Assembly (NCBI RefSeq): GCF_005869855.1
Contig: NZ_SZNH01000006.1
Span: forward strand, 136,266 to 200,265
Length of the DNA: 64,000 nt
Direction of reading: 5' to 3'
From: Nostoc sp. PA-18-2419
GTDB taxonomy: Bacteria; Cyanobacteriota; Cyanobacteriia; Cyanobacteriales; Nostocaceae
The notes beneath the pieces are model-generated. The model was not told where the DNA came from. It did not search any database and saw nothing but the letters and a program-made list of their open reading frames with translations. A program made the translations under genes and the position numbers. Numbering within the stretch: the first letter of the stretch is position 1; every line of letters begins with the position of its first letter. Shown here one piece after another: positions 10,521-21,139 of the stretch.

Positions 10521-11074
10521 TAAATTGTTAACGCCCGCCAAGTTCGTTGACCAACAATTCCATCTACTGCTAAATTCCGCTGGTTTTGAAATGCTTTAAC
10601 AGCAGTTTCCGTTAACGCTCCAAAAATTCCATCTATTCTTACGGTATAACCATTAGATACTAATAACCGTTGTAAAGCCCTAACAGCAACACCAGAGCTA
10701 CCGAAATAGAGAGTTGGTAGAGGTTGGCTACTATATTTCTCGAATTTTCCCTCAGACTTTGTAAGGTCTTTCCCTATTGACTGAGAATACTTCTTAGGCT
10801 GTTCTAAATCAGTAGAAGCTAGAAACTGATTATTTTTGCTGATTTTTTGGAGTATATGTTTTTTCTCTAGGGCGATTGATCGCAAAGAAGCGTGCGAAGT
10901 CCCATCTGTCTGCATGAATTCAGGTGGTGTGACTTGAGCAGTTATCTCTAACTGAGTCTGTGTTGACTGGTTTAGGTCATTTTCCATCTGAAATAATTGC
11001 TGTTCTGGCAAATAAGGCCCAGATGCTTGTCTTGTTGTTAACACGCCCGTCATCATCAGGCCAATTTCAGTCAT
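10520..11074 (-). CDS. peptidoglycan-binding domain (PGBD1) protein
   Basis: C-term LYFGSSGVAVRALQRLLVSNGYTVRIDGIFGALTETAVKAFQNQRNLAVDGIVGQRTWRAL. Confidence 0.85.
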   Translation of the reverse strand: MTEIGLMMTGVLTTRQASGPYLPEQQLFQMENDLNQSTQTQLEITAQVTPPEFMQTDGTSHASLRSIALEKKHILQKISKNNQFLASTDLEQPKKYSQSIGKDLTKSEGKFEKYSSQPLPTLYFGSSGVAVRALQRLLVSNGYTVRIDGIFGALTETAVKAFQNQRNLAVDGIVGQRTWRALTI

Positions 11075-11750
11075 TATCGTTCTGTTTCACTTAAGCCAAT
11101 ATTTCTTTTAACAACCAACAGTAATCCTATCCGGGATAGTGCATACTGTTCAAAAAATTCTGTAGTAAATTTTTCAAATAGTTGATAATTTGCTTACCTC
11201 CCATTCCGTGTTATCAGACTAATATTATTAGTCTTTGTGCTTTTTTTATCTTTGAGCTAGCTATTAACTAGTCAGATATTTTTTCTAAATCAAAGGTTTA
11301 GACAATAATATACTACACGATCGCAGGGAAATGCTATCAAATAAATTTGTCTAGTTATCTTTGACTAATACTTAGTATGCTGATACTGCTTTTATCATGT
11401 TTGTACTACGAGCAAAAATCCTACTAAATTTAATGAGTCAATTTTTTCTGTCTCTATTAGAGTAGTATTTGACAACAATGATAAACTCTTAATTCTCAAC
11501 AATTTGTCCCCCCTTGGAGGGGGTTATAAACTTTTTTTTGTTCGATATTATCTTGATAGATACACGTTAGGTTCTCAGAGGATTATTTGGTTTTACTAAT
11601 TTCACTCGTTAGTACAGCTTTGCTTAAATTTGTAGTCAATTAAAGGTTGAAATTTTAACGCCAAGTTATACAGAGTCTTTCTCAAGACAATTCGCTCTTG
11701 ATTAACGAAACCTAAATATAGGACGCTTAGTTATGGCTACACAAAAGTTT

Positions 11751-12467
11751 TTATCTTTTATCATCTCGCCACAAAGCAATACCACCTAATAAACCAGTGA
11801 TATTCGGGATAAGTTTCACATTTAACGGTAATTGAAGATTTACTCTTACAGCTTCACCACCGCCAATATATAGGTAATCATAATTGAACAGATGTTGCAA
11901 GGATGCAATCGCCTTTTGTAAACGCTTGTTCCATCTTTTGTCACCAACTTTTTCTAACTGTGCGCGTCCTAGTTGTTGCTCAAAAGTCTCTCCTTTGCGA
12001 AATGGATGATGTCCCATTTCCATATTCGGTACTAGCTTACCATCCACAAATAAAGCCGAACCAAACCCCGTACCCAGAGTAATCACCACTTCTACACCTT
12101 TACCTGCGATCGCCCCCAGCCCTTGCATATCTGCATCATTAATTACCCGTATAGGCTTATTTAACTGTTTCAATAATGCTGTTTCCAAATCAAATCCAAT
12201 CCAATCTGGATGCAAATTTACTGCTGTTTCCGTGACTCCACGCCGCACTACACCAGGGAAACCTACTGAAACACGATCAAATTCACCTTGAGCGACTGCT
12301 AAGACAACAATTGCATTCATTACAACTTCTGGGGTCGCAGGTTGGGGTGTATCTAAACGCGTTCTTTTGGTGATCGGATTTCCTGTAATATCCAAAACCA
12401 TTGCCTTAACGCCACTTCCGCCAATATCAACCGATAATGTCCGAATCGAACCATTTTCTGGAACCAT
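11751..12467 (-). CDS. ROK-family / polyphosphate glucokinase-like protein
   Basis: LSVDIGGSGVKAMVLD, NDADMQGLGAI, ITLGTGFGSALFVDG. Confidence 0.85.
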   Translation of the reverse strand: MVPENGSIRTLSVDIGGSGVKAMVLDITGNPITKRTRLDTPQPATPEVVMNAIVVLAVAQGEFDRVSVGFPGVVRRGVTETAVNLHPDWIGFDLETALLKQLNKPIRVINDADMQGLGAIAGKGVEVVITLGTGFGSALFVDGKLVPNMEMGHHPFRKGETFEQQLGRAQLEKVGDKRWNKRLQKAIASLQHLFNYDYLYIGGGEAVRVNLQLPLNVKLIPNITGLLGGIALWRDDKR

Positions 12468-12724
12468 TGAGTTACATCCTTGCTGCTGCTTGTTATTTCG
12501 TTATTATGCTCTGCTAAATCTACCAATATAGGGATATTTGGAGAGTTTTAATATTAGTGGGCATTATGCTTGTCGAGAACAAAAAGTTCAAAGTTAACAA
12601 TAGCTTAGATGCGCCACAGCATCTAAATTTGTTAATCTAAGAATAATGGAAATAGTACTGGCATAGTTGCTTAAAATCTATCGGACAGTAAATTTCTCTT
12701 GAAAGTATTATCATAAAAAGAATT

Positions 12725-13228
12725 ATGACGGCCTTTGAACCTCAAAGCATCCGCTCTTATAGTCAAGAAGATGTACAACAAATTTTACACTTAGCGATCG
12801 CTCGTCAAGCTGATGACAAAGACAGAGAATTTTCTTATGAGCAGCTATTAGAAATTGCTGCTGAGTTAGAAATTTCACCAGATTCTTTAAAATTAGCAGA
12901 ACGCGACTGGCTAGTGCAACAAGGTCAAGTCCAACAACGAAAGGCTTTTGACACCTACCGCAAGAGAAGATTTCAAAAACGCCTAGGTAATTATGCAATT
13001 GTTAATGGCTTTTTGATACTAGTAAATTTAATTACTGGTGGCGGAATTTCTTGGTCGCTGTATATTTTAGTATTTTGCGGATTGCCAGTCGGGCTTGATA
13101 TCTGGAATACCTTTCAAATTAAAGGCGAGGAGTATGAAATGGCATTCCAAAGGTGGAACCGTAAGCATCAGATTAAAAAAAGTATCAGTACAGTTTTAAA
13201 TAAGTGGTTTAAAGCTTTACAAGCTTAA
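12725..13228 (+). CDS. 2TM domain-containing protein
   Basis: Helical N-terminus, then KRRFQKRLGNYAIVNGFLILVNLITGGGISWSLYILVFCGLPVGLDIWNTF. Confidence 0.65.
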   Translation: MTAFEPQSIRSYSQEDVQQILHLAIARQADDKDREFSYEQLLEIAAELEISPDSLKLAERDWLVQQGQVQQRKAFDTYRKRRFQKRLGNYAIVNGFLILVNLITGGGISWSLYILVFCGLPVGLDIWNTFQIKGEEYEMAFQRWNRKHQIKKSISTVLNKWFKALQA

Positions 13229-13251
13229 CAGATTGAGTGCGATCGCTCATT

Positions 13252-13282
13252 GAAAGAAAAACCCCGCACGAGATTTCGGGGT
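13252..13282 (-). terminator. Rho-independent terminator-like hairpin (minus orientation)
   Basis: Minus strand ACCCCG-AAATCTCGTG-CGGGGT followed by TTTTCTTTC. Confidence 0.55.
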
Positions 13283-13704
13283 AAAACTTGCTGCAACGCA
13301 ATATTTGTTGTCTAACACTATCTACTCAAATCTTATATAAACACAGCAATTATTAGGATCAGACTCAATATTATCCACTCGGTTAAAGTATTTTTTCTAT
13401 CTTTCTAAATATATGTACGTCTATCAAGAGACTGAAAATTATCTCATTCTGTAAGCAAAAATCTTGGCAACAAATCAATTGTCTATAAGGGCATACATCT
13501 GTACGTCCCTAGCAATGTATCTGTACCATAATGTTTTTAAATTATCAAAGATTTAGATAAGCCAGGTTATACCTGGCATAAAAACCGAGATTTATTCTGA
13601 GAACAAATACTAACAGACCCACATGATCGCAACCAATAGATATGAAACAGCATCGGAGGAATATAATAATACTGACTTGGAAATAGATTTCCATCAAAAC
13701 AACT

Positions 13705-14052
13705 ATGAAAGCTGAAGCAGAAAACCATACCAGGCTAACTTGTGAAGTAGAAACTACACTAAAGGTGATTGGCGGACGCTGGAAGGTTTTAATTATTAGA
13801 GAATTAATGGCAGGTGTTAAACGCTTTGGCGAGTTACAGCGGGCTTTACCTGGAATAACTCAAAAGATGTTGACTCAGCAACTCAAAGAAATGGAGGAAG
13901 ACGGTATTATTCATCGAGAAGTTTATCCCCAAATTCCACCCAAGGTAGAATATTCACTGACGCCTTTGGGAGAAACTTTGCAACCAATTCTCTATGCTAT
14001 GCATGAATGGGCTGTTCAATATTTTACTCAAGCCAATCACCATGCAACGTAA
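13705..14052 (+). CDS. HxlR-family transcriptional regulator
   Basis: [74 protein letters not shown]. Confidence 0.92.
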   Translation: MKAEAENHTRLTCEVETTLKVIGGRWKVLIIRELMAGVKRFGELQRALPGITQKMLTQQLKEMEEDGIIHREVYPQIPPKVEYSLTPLGETLQPILYAMHEWAVQYFTQANHHAT

Positions 14053-14109
14053 TGTAGAACTCACTGCCCTTACTTCCATAATGATGGCTATTTAACTTTG
14101 GAGCTATTG

Positions 14110-15432
14110 CTAACGAGTGCGATCGCCTTCTTGAGGTTCTGTATTGCTGACTTTGGTTTGGTCTAGGTAATTATAGACTCTGCGCGAAACTTCACGCACA
14201 AAATCCCCAGCTTTGGGATCGTAGTTTGGTCTTTGCACCAAAACACCTGCTAAATAGCTTTTGCCGTTGGGCATTTTAATAATACCTGCATCACCAATGA
14301 TAAATCTCAATGTACCAGTTTTGTGAGCGATGGTAGCTCCTTGACCAATACCAGCTGGTAGCAAACTATTGGTTTTGACATGGCGCATAATGCCTAAAAC
14401 TTGATTGCGGCTGTTTGGGGACAGCAAACGATTGTTAGAAACTAACGCCGCCAATCTCACCAAATCTTTAGAACTAGTTGTATTTGTGCCAGGAATGTCT
14501 GGAAGTAGATTCCGAATTGCTGTATTTTGCAATCCCCAGCTACGAAAACGTTGGCTAACTTTTGCTGCACCACCCAAGCGATCAAGAACCATATTTGTTG
14601 CGGTATTATCGCTGATTGTCATCATCAAGGTAGCGGTTTCTAAAACGCTAAATTTAGTTCCAATGGGTTTGTATTGCATGGTTCCAGCTTCACCAACCCT
14701 TAAATCGCGTCGCATCACTAGTTTATCTGTGAGTTTTATTCTCCCTGCGTCTATTTCTTGGAAAAGAGCCACTAACAAGGGAAATTTAATTGTACTTGCA
14801 GCAGCGAATCTTTTTTCACCATTAATATCTATATAGTTTCCTGTATCTAAATCTAAGAAAAATATTCCTGGATTTAATGATTTATAACTCGCTAACAAGG
14901 TGCGAATTTGAGAACTAATGCCAACCATCTCTTGACCAAGATTTATAACTCCAGCAAATGTAGATGCATCAGTAGATTTTATGGCAATATCTTCTCTATT
15001 TTCTCCAACAATGGAATTATTTGAGCGGCTAAATGAGTTAAATTTTACAATCCAATGAGAACGAGAATCACCATTGATTGATATATTTTGGGAATTAACG
15101 TCATAACCAGGAGCTAATTCTACAACAAAACGAGTTGTTTGAGAGTCTGGTTTGCCGATGCGAATTTCTTTGACTGCATTACCAAAACTTTGTTTGACAC
15201 TATCAGAATTAAAACTAGTTCCAGGTAAGTCAATTACTAATCGGCTAGGATTATCTAATAAATAAGCTTTTGGTTCTATTCCCGAAGTGGTAGTTAGGTC
15301 TAATTGGTTTTGGTTAGAATCAAAATACCAAGATTGTAATTGTGAGGCTTTAGCTTGTCCTGCAATTATAACTAAACTACTTAAACCAATCGCCAGTAGA
15401 TATGATTTCATGTTGTGATTGTGTGTGTGCAA
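14110..15432 (-). CDS. AMIN-domain + class A beta-lactamase-like serine hydrolase
   Basis: AMIN-like LQSWYFDSNQNQLDLTT...RLVIDLPGTSF; STIK, SDN and KTG motifs. Confidence 0.85.
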   Translation of the reverse strand: MHTHNHNMKSYLLAIGLSSLVIIAGQAKASQLQSWYFDSNQNQLDLTTTSGIEPKAYLLDNPSRLVIDLPGTSFNSDSVKQSFGNAVKEIRIGKPDSQTTRFVVELAPGYDVNSQNISINGDSRSHWIVKFNSFSRSNNSIVGENREDIAIKSTDASTFAGVINLGQEMVGISSQIRTLLASYKSLNPGIFFLDLDTGNYIDINGEKRFAAASTIKFPLLVALFQEIDAGRIKLTDKLVMRRDLRVGEAGTMQYKPIGTKFSVLETATLMMTISDNTATNMVLDRLGGAAKVSQRFRSWGLQNTAIRNLLPDIPGTNTTSSKDLVRLAALVSNNRLLSPNSRNQVLGIMRHVKTNSLLPAGIGQGATIAHKTGTLRFIIGDAGIIKMPNGKSYLAGVLVQRPNYDPKAGDFVREVSRRVYNYLDQTKVSNTEPQEGDRTR

Positions 15433-15784
15433 GTAAGGAGCAACTAACCAACTTTACTTAGATTTTTTTCTGATAACTGTGCTTAACTTCCGGATAAAAA
15501 TATAGAAATCCTATTGAGTTATTTTAGGAAATGATATTTGGAATTAGATCAGCACAATAAATCATCATTACTTCTAAAAAGTAAATCTGCGATCGCTTTG
15601 TTGAGGATGTGGATTGATAACAACAGAAATTGTTAATCTAGCGGAACGACGAGCCAAGGATTAATTATGTTTCCAATTTATATTTTGCTGATTGGCTAGT
15701 ATCGGGCATTGTCAGTTTAGGAAGAGTAGAAAGCTTTTTTATCATCTCCCCACACTTCCTCATCCCCCCTACTCCCTACTTGCT

Positions 15785-16963
15785 TTAGAAGAAATCAGCC
15801 ACCGAAGGAGAGCTACCTGCAAATATTTGTGTAGCTGCTGAAATAGCTGCTTCTGTCCCATGCAGTTTTCCGGTCATTTGCAGGTGGTGGGGAGCAAACA
15901 AACTTGTATATAGTGGTCCTAGTTCTCGAACATCTAACTGCAACTCACCTTTTCCACCTTTTGTAACTTCACCGCGTCCATTGGCAACAGAAAGGATGAA
16001 TTTACCATTGTTTGCATCGAGCAAATTATCTTGAATATCTAAGTGCAGCTCGGCTTGAATTGCCGATGGATAACCCCGCATCGACAATGCTTTGACTACA
16101 TCTACTACCCGCAGCAGCCAGCGAAACTGAGTCGAGATTTTGGCAGTTTGCTCTGGTAACACCAATGTTAAAGTATCAATTGCAGAACTCTTCCAACGCA
16201 CACGCTGAATTTGGGAGCGATTGCTGGCTAGAAAAGACCAGAAAGTTTGTGTAGCGGCAACTGTTCTCAGTACCCAATCTCTAACAAAGATAATTTCACC
16301 TTCATGTGTTCGTTGTTGAGCGAAGATGATGTAACCTTGGGGTTGGTCTTTTGTACCAATGAAATAAGCATAGACTGTTTCCTTTTCATCTGGTTGAATT
16401 AATTGCTCCCAGATTGCAGGATGTCGGTCTAAATATCCATGCGTGAGTCTCGCCTGCTGCTGATATAGTTCGTGAAAGACTTGATGATTTATCGGAACTA
16501 CTGGTTGTAAAGGTAGGGGTTGCTCCCGTAGCCCAATGGTGTTGGTTGCAACTTCCCAAATGTACCAGCTACCCCCTTGCTCATACCCGACTTTTCGATA
16601 TAAGGTTTGCACGGCTGGGTAAAGAGCAGAGAGTGGTATACCTCTAGCATAAAGCTCCTTAAGGGTGTGCTGCATCAGAGCGATCGCTGCTCCCGAACCA
16701 CGGTATTCTGGAGCAATACCCACTACGGCGATTCCTGTCATTGGTACACGCTCACCACCCCACCACTGAGCCATATCGAGAGTTGCCAATCCACCAACTA
16801 AATTATCTGACTCACGAATAATCCGAAAATTCTCTACACCAACCCGCTTCATATAAGCTCCCTCCTTACCAAGTGCGTTAACAAAACATTGGTCAAGGAG
16901 AGGCCCAAGCTGCTCAATATCCTGAGGATGGGCAAGAGTGCTGTATTCAAATTGAGGAGTCAT
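15785..16963 (-). CDS. GNAT N-acetyltransferase, Eis-like with sterol carrier-like C-terminus
   Basis: VPMTGIAVVGIAPEYRGSGAAIALMQHTLKEL, ~390 aa, SCP2-like tail. Confidence 0.8.
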   Translation of the reverse strand: MTPQFEYSTLAHPQDIEQLGPLLDQCFVNALGKEGAYMKRVGVENFRIIRESDNLVGGLATLDMAQWWGGERVPMTGIAVVGIAPEYRGSGAAIALMQHTLKELYARGIPLSALYPAVQTLYRKVGYEQGGSWYIWEVATNTIGLREQPLPLQPVVPINHQVFHELYQQQARLTHGYLDRHPAIWEQLIQPDEKETVYAYFIGTKDQPQGYIIFAQQRTHEGEIIFVRDWVLRTVAATQTFWSFLASNRSQIQRVRWKSSAIDTLTLVLPEQTAKISTQFRWLLRVVDVVKALSMRGYPSAIQAELHLDIQDNLLDANNGKFILSVANGRGEVTKGGKGELQLDVRELGPLYTSLFAPHHLQMTGKLHGTEAAISAATQIFAGSSPSVADFF

Positions 16964-17103
16964 ATTTTATATCAATAATCATACAAAAGCAAAACTATAC
17001 TACAACGAGGATTGCTTGAACTTTCACCTTCTCCCGGATTTCTCACAAAACTAGAAAAAAGGGGAATCAAAAACTGCCAAAATGTCTATTGGACATGAAT
17101 TAT

Positions 17104-17296
17104 AGCAGTTTTAAGCATCACCCCTCAGAAAACAGATTGGATACTGGAACAGTTCAAATTTAAACCTGTATTGTCATGTCCAGTCGTAGTTAGTTTTAAG
17201 GATGAAAGTATAACATCAGGTGCAGGATTAACTTTAATTGCAAAACTAGATAGAAAAAGAGAAATTGTATCGCCATTAGCCAAATATTTATTATAG
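17104..17296 (+). pseudogene. remnant of IS1380-like transposase N-terminus
   Basis: Own translation without start codon: ITPQKTDWILEQFKFKPVLSCPVVVSFKDESITSGAGLTLIAKLDRKREIVSPLAKYLL*. Confidence 0.45.
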
Positions 17297-17716
17297 AAGT
17301 TTTGGCAGGATTGAACAGATAGTATATGCTTATCCAAAAAATTTAATAGTATCTTCTCAAATTTTGCGATTTGGTGAGCCAGAACTTAAATTTGCCAAGG
17401 GAAAATATTTCTGACTACAGTTTTATCCTAATTATTATCTAGGCGCAGTTAATTTATCAGTCAAAAAAATGTTCTTCAACTCTTTCCACAAACAACAAAC
17501 TACAACTGCTCAACCTGCAACTAAAGTTAATGTTAGTTAAACTTAAAAATGTCTCACCAATTTTTTCATGACTTAAGTCATGGTTTAAGCATACATAAAA
17601 TATACAAATTTTGTTATATTATTAATAATCTTCCCAAAAAGGTAATTCAAAAAATGATTGCTAGTGGGGGAAGGAGGGACTAAATTTTTATTCCTGCTGT
17701 TTTAACTCAGTTTTCT

Positions 17717-18514
17717 ATGTGTAGATTAATTGGCTATCTTGGTAACAGCATCCAATTAGATGATCTGTTATATAAACCAGAACATTCTCTTTGTCATCAA
17801 AGTTATAATTCTTTAGAATTAAAGTCAGGATTCGTATGTGCAGACGGGTTTGGTGTAGGTTGGTATGATGAAGCGGGTAAACCATTTATTTATCGCAATA
17901 CTGTCCCATTTTGGAATGATCCGAATTTGAAAGAACTGAGTCAATATGTACAATCTGATTGTACTGTGGGTTATACTCGACTAGCTGGAATAGGTGAACC
18001 ACTTGATATTAGCAACTGTCAACCATTTCGTGATGGAAAGTTGTTGTTTGTCCATAATGGCGATATATCTAACTTTCAACAAACACTTTATAGACCGATA
18101 CGTGATCGCCTTGGTGATTATACATATCATTCAATTAAAGGTTTAACAGACTCCGAACACATATTCGCTCTGTTTGTAGAAATGCGGCAGTCTGCTTTTG
18201 ATAGCACTCTGTTATCAGCTCTTCTGAGTACACTAGAAACATTGACTGACTTGGCTCAAAAATACGACACCAGTTTTAGTGCCAATATAATTGTTAGCGA
18301 TGGTCAAGCACTTGCAGCAGTTCGTTACGCCTATGGCACAGAAGCGCCTAGTCTTTATTGGGCTTGTGATCATGTAACTCACCCAACGGGAGTGATTGTT
18401 GCATCAGAACCTTTATCTAACCAAAATTGGACAGCCTTTCCTGAGCAAAGTACTCTATTTGTTGAATCGAAGTCATTGATACCAACAATTAGCCTTTTGG
18501 AGAGATGCGCTTAA
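17717..18514 (+). CDS. class II glutamine amidotransferase (EgtC-like)
   Basis: Begins MCRLIGYLG (N-terminal Cys nucleophile); DGFGVGWYDEAGKP; FVHNGDISNF; SEHIFALF. Confidence 0.85.
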   Translation: MCRLIGYLGNSIQLDDLLYKPEHSLCHQSYNSLELKSGFVCADGFGVGWYDEAGKPFIYRNTVPFWNDPNLKELSQYVQSDCTVGYTRLAGIGEPLDISNCQPFRDGKLLFVHNGDISNFQQTLYRPIRDRLGDYTYHSIKGLTDSEHIFALFVEMRQSAFDSTLLSALLSTLETLTDLAQKYDTSFSANIIVSDGQALAAVRYAYGTEAPSLYWACDHVTHPTGVIVASEPLSNQNWTAFPEQSTLFVESKSLIPTISLLERCA

Positions 18515-18840
18515 TTTTCAAAAGATGTGTATTTATATTTTACTGGGTTAATTTTTGACATTTAGCTTACTTTCATAATTGCCAGAACGCAGCAGGATCA
18601 ATTAGTTGTAACTTTTGATTTGATTTAAGGAGTTGAACGCTTCAAGAGTTTGTGCTGAGATAAGTTTATTTGATCATCATCTTTCTAAAGATTTACTATG
18701 CTTGATTGCCGTTTCATCTGTAGATAGAGGAGATCTATGCTTGAGAAGGGTAAGATTTGATTGCGTAGCTAGAGGGCTGGTTTAGATTTAATCCAACCCA
18801 ATTGCAACTACCTTTTGAATCAATTTAGGAAGCAGAAATT

Positions 18841-19698
18841 ATGCGTTGGCAATTGGGTCGTAGGAGTACAAATGTTGAAGACCGCCGTGGGATGAAAGTT
18901 TCTGCTCCTGTCGTAGGTGGAGGTATTGGAGCAGTACTCATATCGCTAGTCGTTTTGCTTTTGGGTGGCGACCCCAGTGTGATTTGGGAACAAGATCGGA
19001 CATCGAATGATAGTCCTGTGGCTGAGTCACCCCAATCAAGAGGCTCTAAAGCTCAAGACCAGATGGCAGATTTTGTATCTGTGGTGCTAGCTGATACAGA
19101 AGATACATGGAGCGAACTATTTCGGCAAAACGGACAAACTTACGTACAACCCAAATTAGTTCTTTACTCGGGTGCAGTGCAGTCTGCTTGCGGATTTACG
19201 CGTTCAGTAGTCGGGCCTTTTTATTGTCCGCGCGATCGCAAAGTATATATTGATTTAAGTTTTTATCGCGATTTAAAAACTCGATACCAAGCACCGGGAG
19301 ATTTTGCTCAAGCATATGTAATTGCTCATGAAGTTGGGCATCACGTCCAGAATTTACTAGGAATTTCAGAGAAAGTTGGATTATTGCAGGACAAAGCAAA
19401 TCAGACCCAAGCAAATCAGCTTTCTGTACGATTAGAATTACAAGCAGACTGTTTTGCAGGGGTTTGGGCAAATCATGCACAGCGCTCACGGCAAATTCTG
19501 GAGAGAGGTGATATTGAAGAAGCATTGAACGCCGCTAGTAGTATTGGAGATGACCGCTTACAAGAACAAGCTAAAGGGTATGCGGTACCAGAATCTTTTA
19601 CACATGGCAGTTCAAGCCAAAGAGTTCGCTGGTTTAAGCAAGGTATTCAGACTGGTGATACTCAGCAATGTAATACCTTTGGTAAGACAAATATTTAA
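18841..19698 (+). CDS. YpfJ-family neutral zinc metallopeptidase
   Basis: MRWQLGRRSTNVEDRRG..., CPRDRKVYIDLSFY, AHEVGHHVQNLLGI, QADCFAGVWANHA. Confidence 0.93.
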   Translation: MRWQLGRRSTNVEDRRGMKVSAPVVGGGIGAVLISLVVLLLGGDPSVIWEQDRTSNDSPVAESPQSRGSKAQDQMADFVSVVLADTEDTWSELFRQNGQTYVQPKLVLYSGAVQSACGFTRSVVGPFYCPRDRKVYIDLSFYRDLKTRYQAPGDFAQAYVIAHEVGHHVQNLLGISEKVGLLQDKANQTQANQLSVRLELQADCFAGVWANHAQRSRQILERGDIEEALNAASSIGDDRLQEQAKGYAVPESFTHGSSSQRVRWFKQGIQTGDTQQCNTFGKTNI

Positions 19699-19892
19699 AA
19701 AGTTATAAAACAATTTCCATTGCAAATTTTTTGCAATATCTTCTTGACATAAAGTCAATTCATGACCTAGCTATATGAAACAAACAAACGTATTAGCGGC
19801 AGATTTTTTGTCTCACGCAAAGGCGCAGAGAACACAACGCAAACAAGGACTTTTACAAGAAATTAGCAGAGGGACTTTAAGCGTTGAGTTTT

Positions 19893-20130
19893 TTACACTA
19901 AGAAATCGGTGAAGATACTCATAATTGTGCGCTGACGCAATTTGACATTCGCATTAATAGACATCCCTGATTGCAATAGAATTTGACAGTCTTTTTCGCC
20001 AATCCTTTTGTCATTATCTGTAATTTTGGCTAATAGATCTTCTTGAGACACTGCCGCAGTGTTGCGAACTTTTTAGTTTGCTTGAGCGATCGCTAATCGT
20101 AATCGCTGCTTGTCACAAAAACCATAAATT
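19893..20130 (-). pseudogene. remnant of HlyD-family secretion (membrane fusion) protein C-terminus
   Basis: Own minus-strand translation: DKQRLRLAIAQAN*KVRNTAAVSQEDLLAKITDNDKRIGEKDCQILLQSGMSINANVKLRQRTIMSIFTDFLV* with in-frame stop. Confidence 0.65.
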
Positions 20131-20309
20131 ATATTGTATTGCGATGTCAGTCAACCTGATTGCTAACTGAGATAATAATTAAATTAAAATAAAACTTTAA
20201 ATTAAAATAAAACTTATTCAGTACTTTCACTTGTAATTGCGTAAACCAGACAGCTTAAACTGTAGCAGAAGTATTAGCCAAAAATCCAAATTATTGCAGC
20301 CAAGAGACA

Positions 20310-21065
20310 ATGAGCGAAACTAACCCCAGACGAATTGTAATTGGGGATGTACATGGTCACTATGAAGGTTTAATGACATTGTTGGAGGCGATCGCTCCGA
20401 CATCAGACGATCGGGTCTATTTTCTCGGAGACTTAATTGATCGCGGACCTCATAGTGCACAAGTAGTAAATTTTGTCAAACGAAATAACTACCCGTGTTT
20501 GCTGGGAAATCACGAGCAGATGTTATTAAGCATTCTGACTGATGAAAGGACTTCCTCCCCAAGGATGCAAGCATGGCTATATAGTGGGGGGCAAGCGACT
20601 GTAGCCAGTTACCACGAGGCTACAATTCCAGATGACCATTTAGATTGGTTCAAGGCTTTGCCTACATATATTGATTTAGGGGATATTTGGTTAACTCATG
20701 CTGGTGTTGACCCTTCTAAACCAGTCAGAGAACAAACAGCCGATGAATTATGCTGGATACGAGAAGAATTTCACAGCATTCCCAAGCCTTACTTTCCCGA
20801 TAAGCAAATTATTATCGGTCACACCATTACCTTTACTTTACCGGGTGTTTCTCCTGGTCAACTTGCACAAGGACAGGGATGGCTAGGCATAGATACTGGC
20901 GCATATCATCCCCGGAGTGGCTGGTTGACTGGGCTAGATGTTACAAATCACTTGGTTTATCAAGTTAATATTTTTAGAAATTATCTGCGTGCTGTGCCCT
21001 TAGGGGATATGGCGATTGCCATCGATCCAGCCAAAATTAAAGTTAATCGCCGCAATTACAATTGA
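20310..21065 (+). CDS. metallophosphoesterase (PPP-type Ser/Thr phosphatase-like)
   Basis: IGDVHGHYEGL, FLGDLIDRGPHSAQV, LLGNHEQM, HAGVDP, IIGHTIT. Confidence 0.92.
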   Translation: MSETNPRRIVIGDVHGHYEGLMTLLEAIAPTSDDRVYFLGDLIDRGPHSAQVVNFVKRNNYPCLLGNHEQMLLSILTDERTSSPRMQAWLYSGGQATVASYHEATIPDDHLDWFKALPTYIDLGDIWLTHAGVDPSKPVREQTADELCWIREEFHSIPKPYFPDKQIIIGHTITFTLPGVSPGQLAQGQGWLGIDTGAYHPRSGWLTGLDVTNHLVYQVNIFRNYLRAVPLGDMAIAIDPAKIKVNRRNYN

Positions 21066-21139
21066 TCGAGGAAGTGGGGACTCTTTAGTAGGGACTGGGA
21101 ATTAGGCAAGAGTTTTCCTAGTACCCAATGCCCTAAACA

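Noticed and set aside
14110-15432. Antibiotic-resistance beta-lactamase
   Set aside because: AMIN fusion and apparent loss of the E166 equivalent argue for a cell-wall-related hydrolase instead
17469-17540. 23-aa ORF MFFNSFHKQQTTTAQPATKVNVS
   Set aside because: Very short with no clear ribosome-binding site; cannot distinguish from chance
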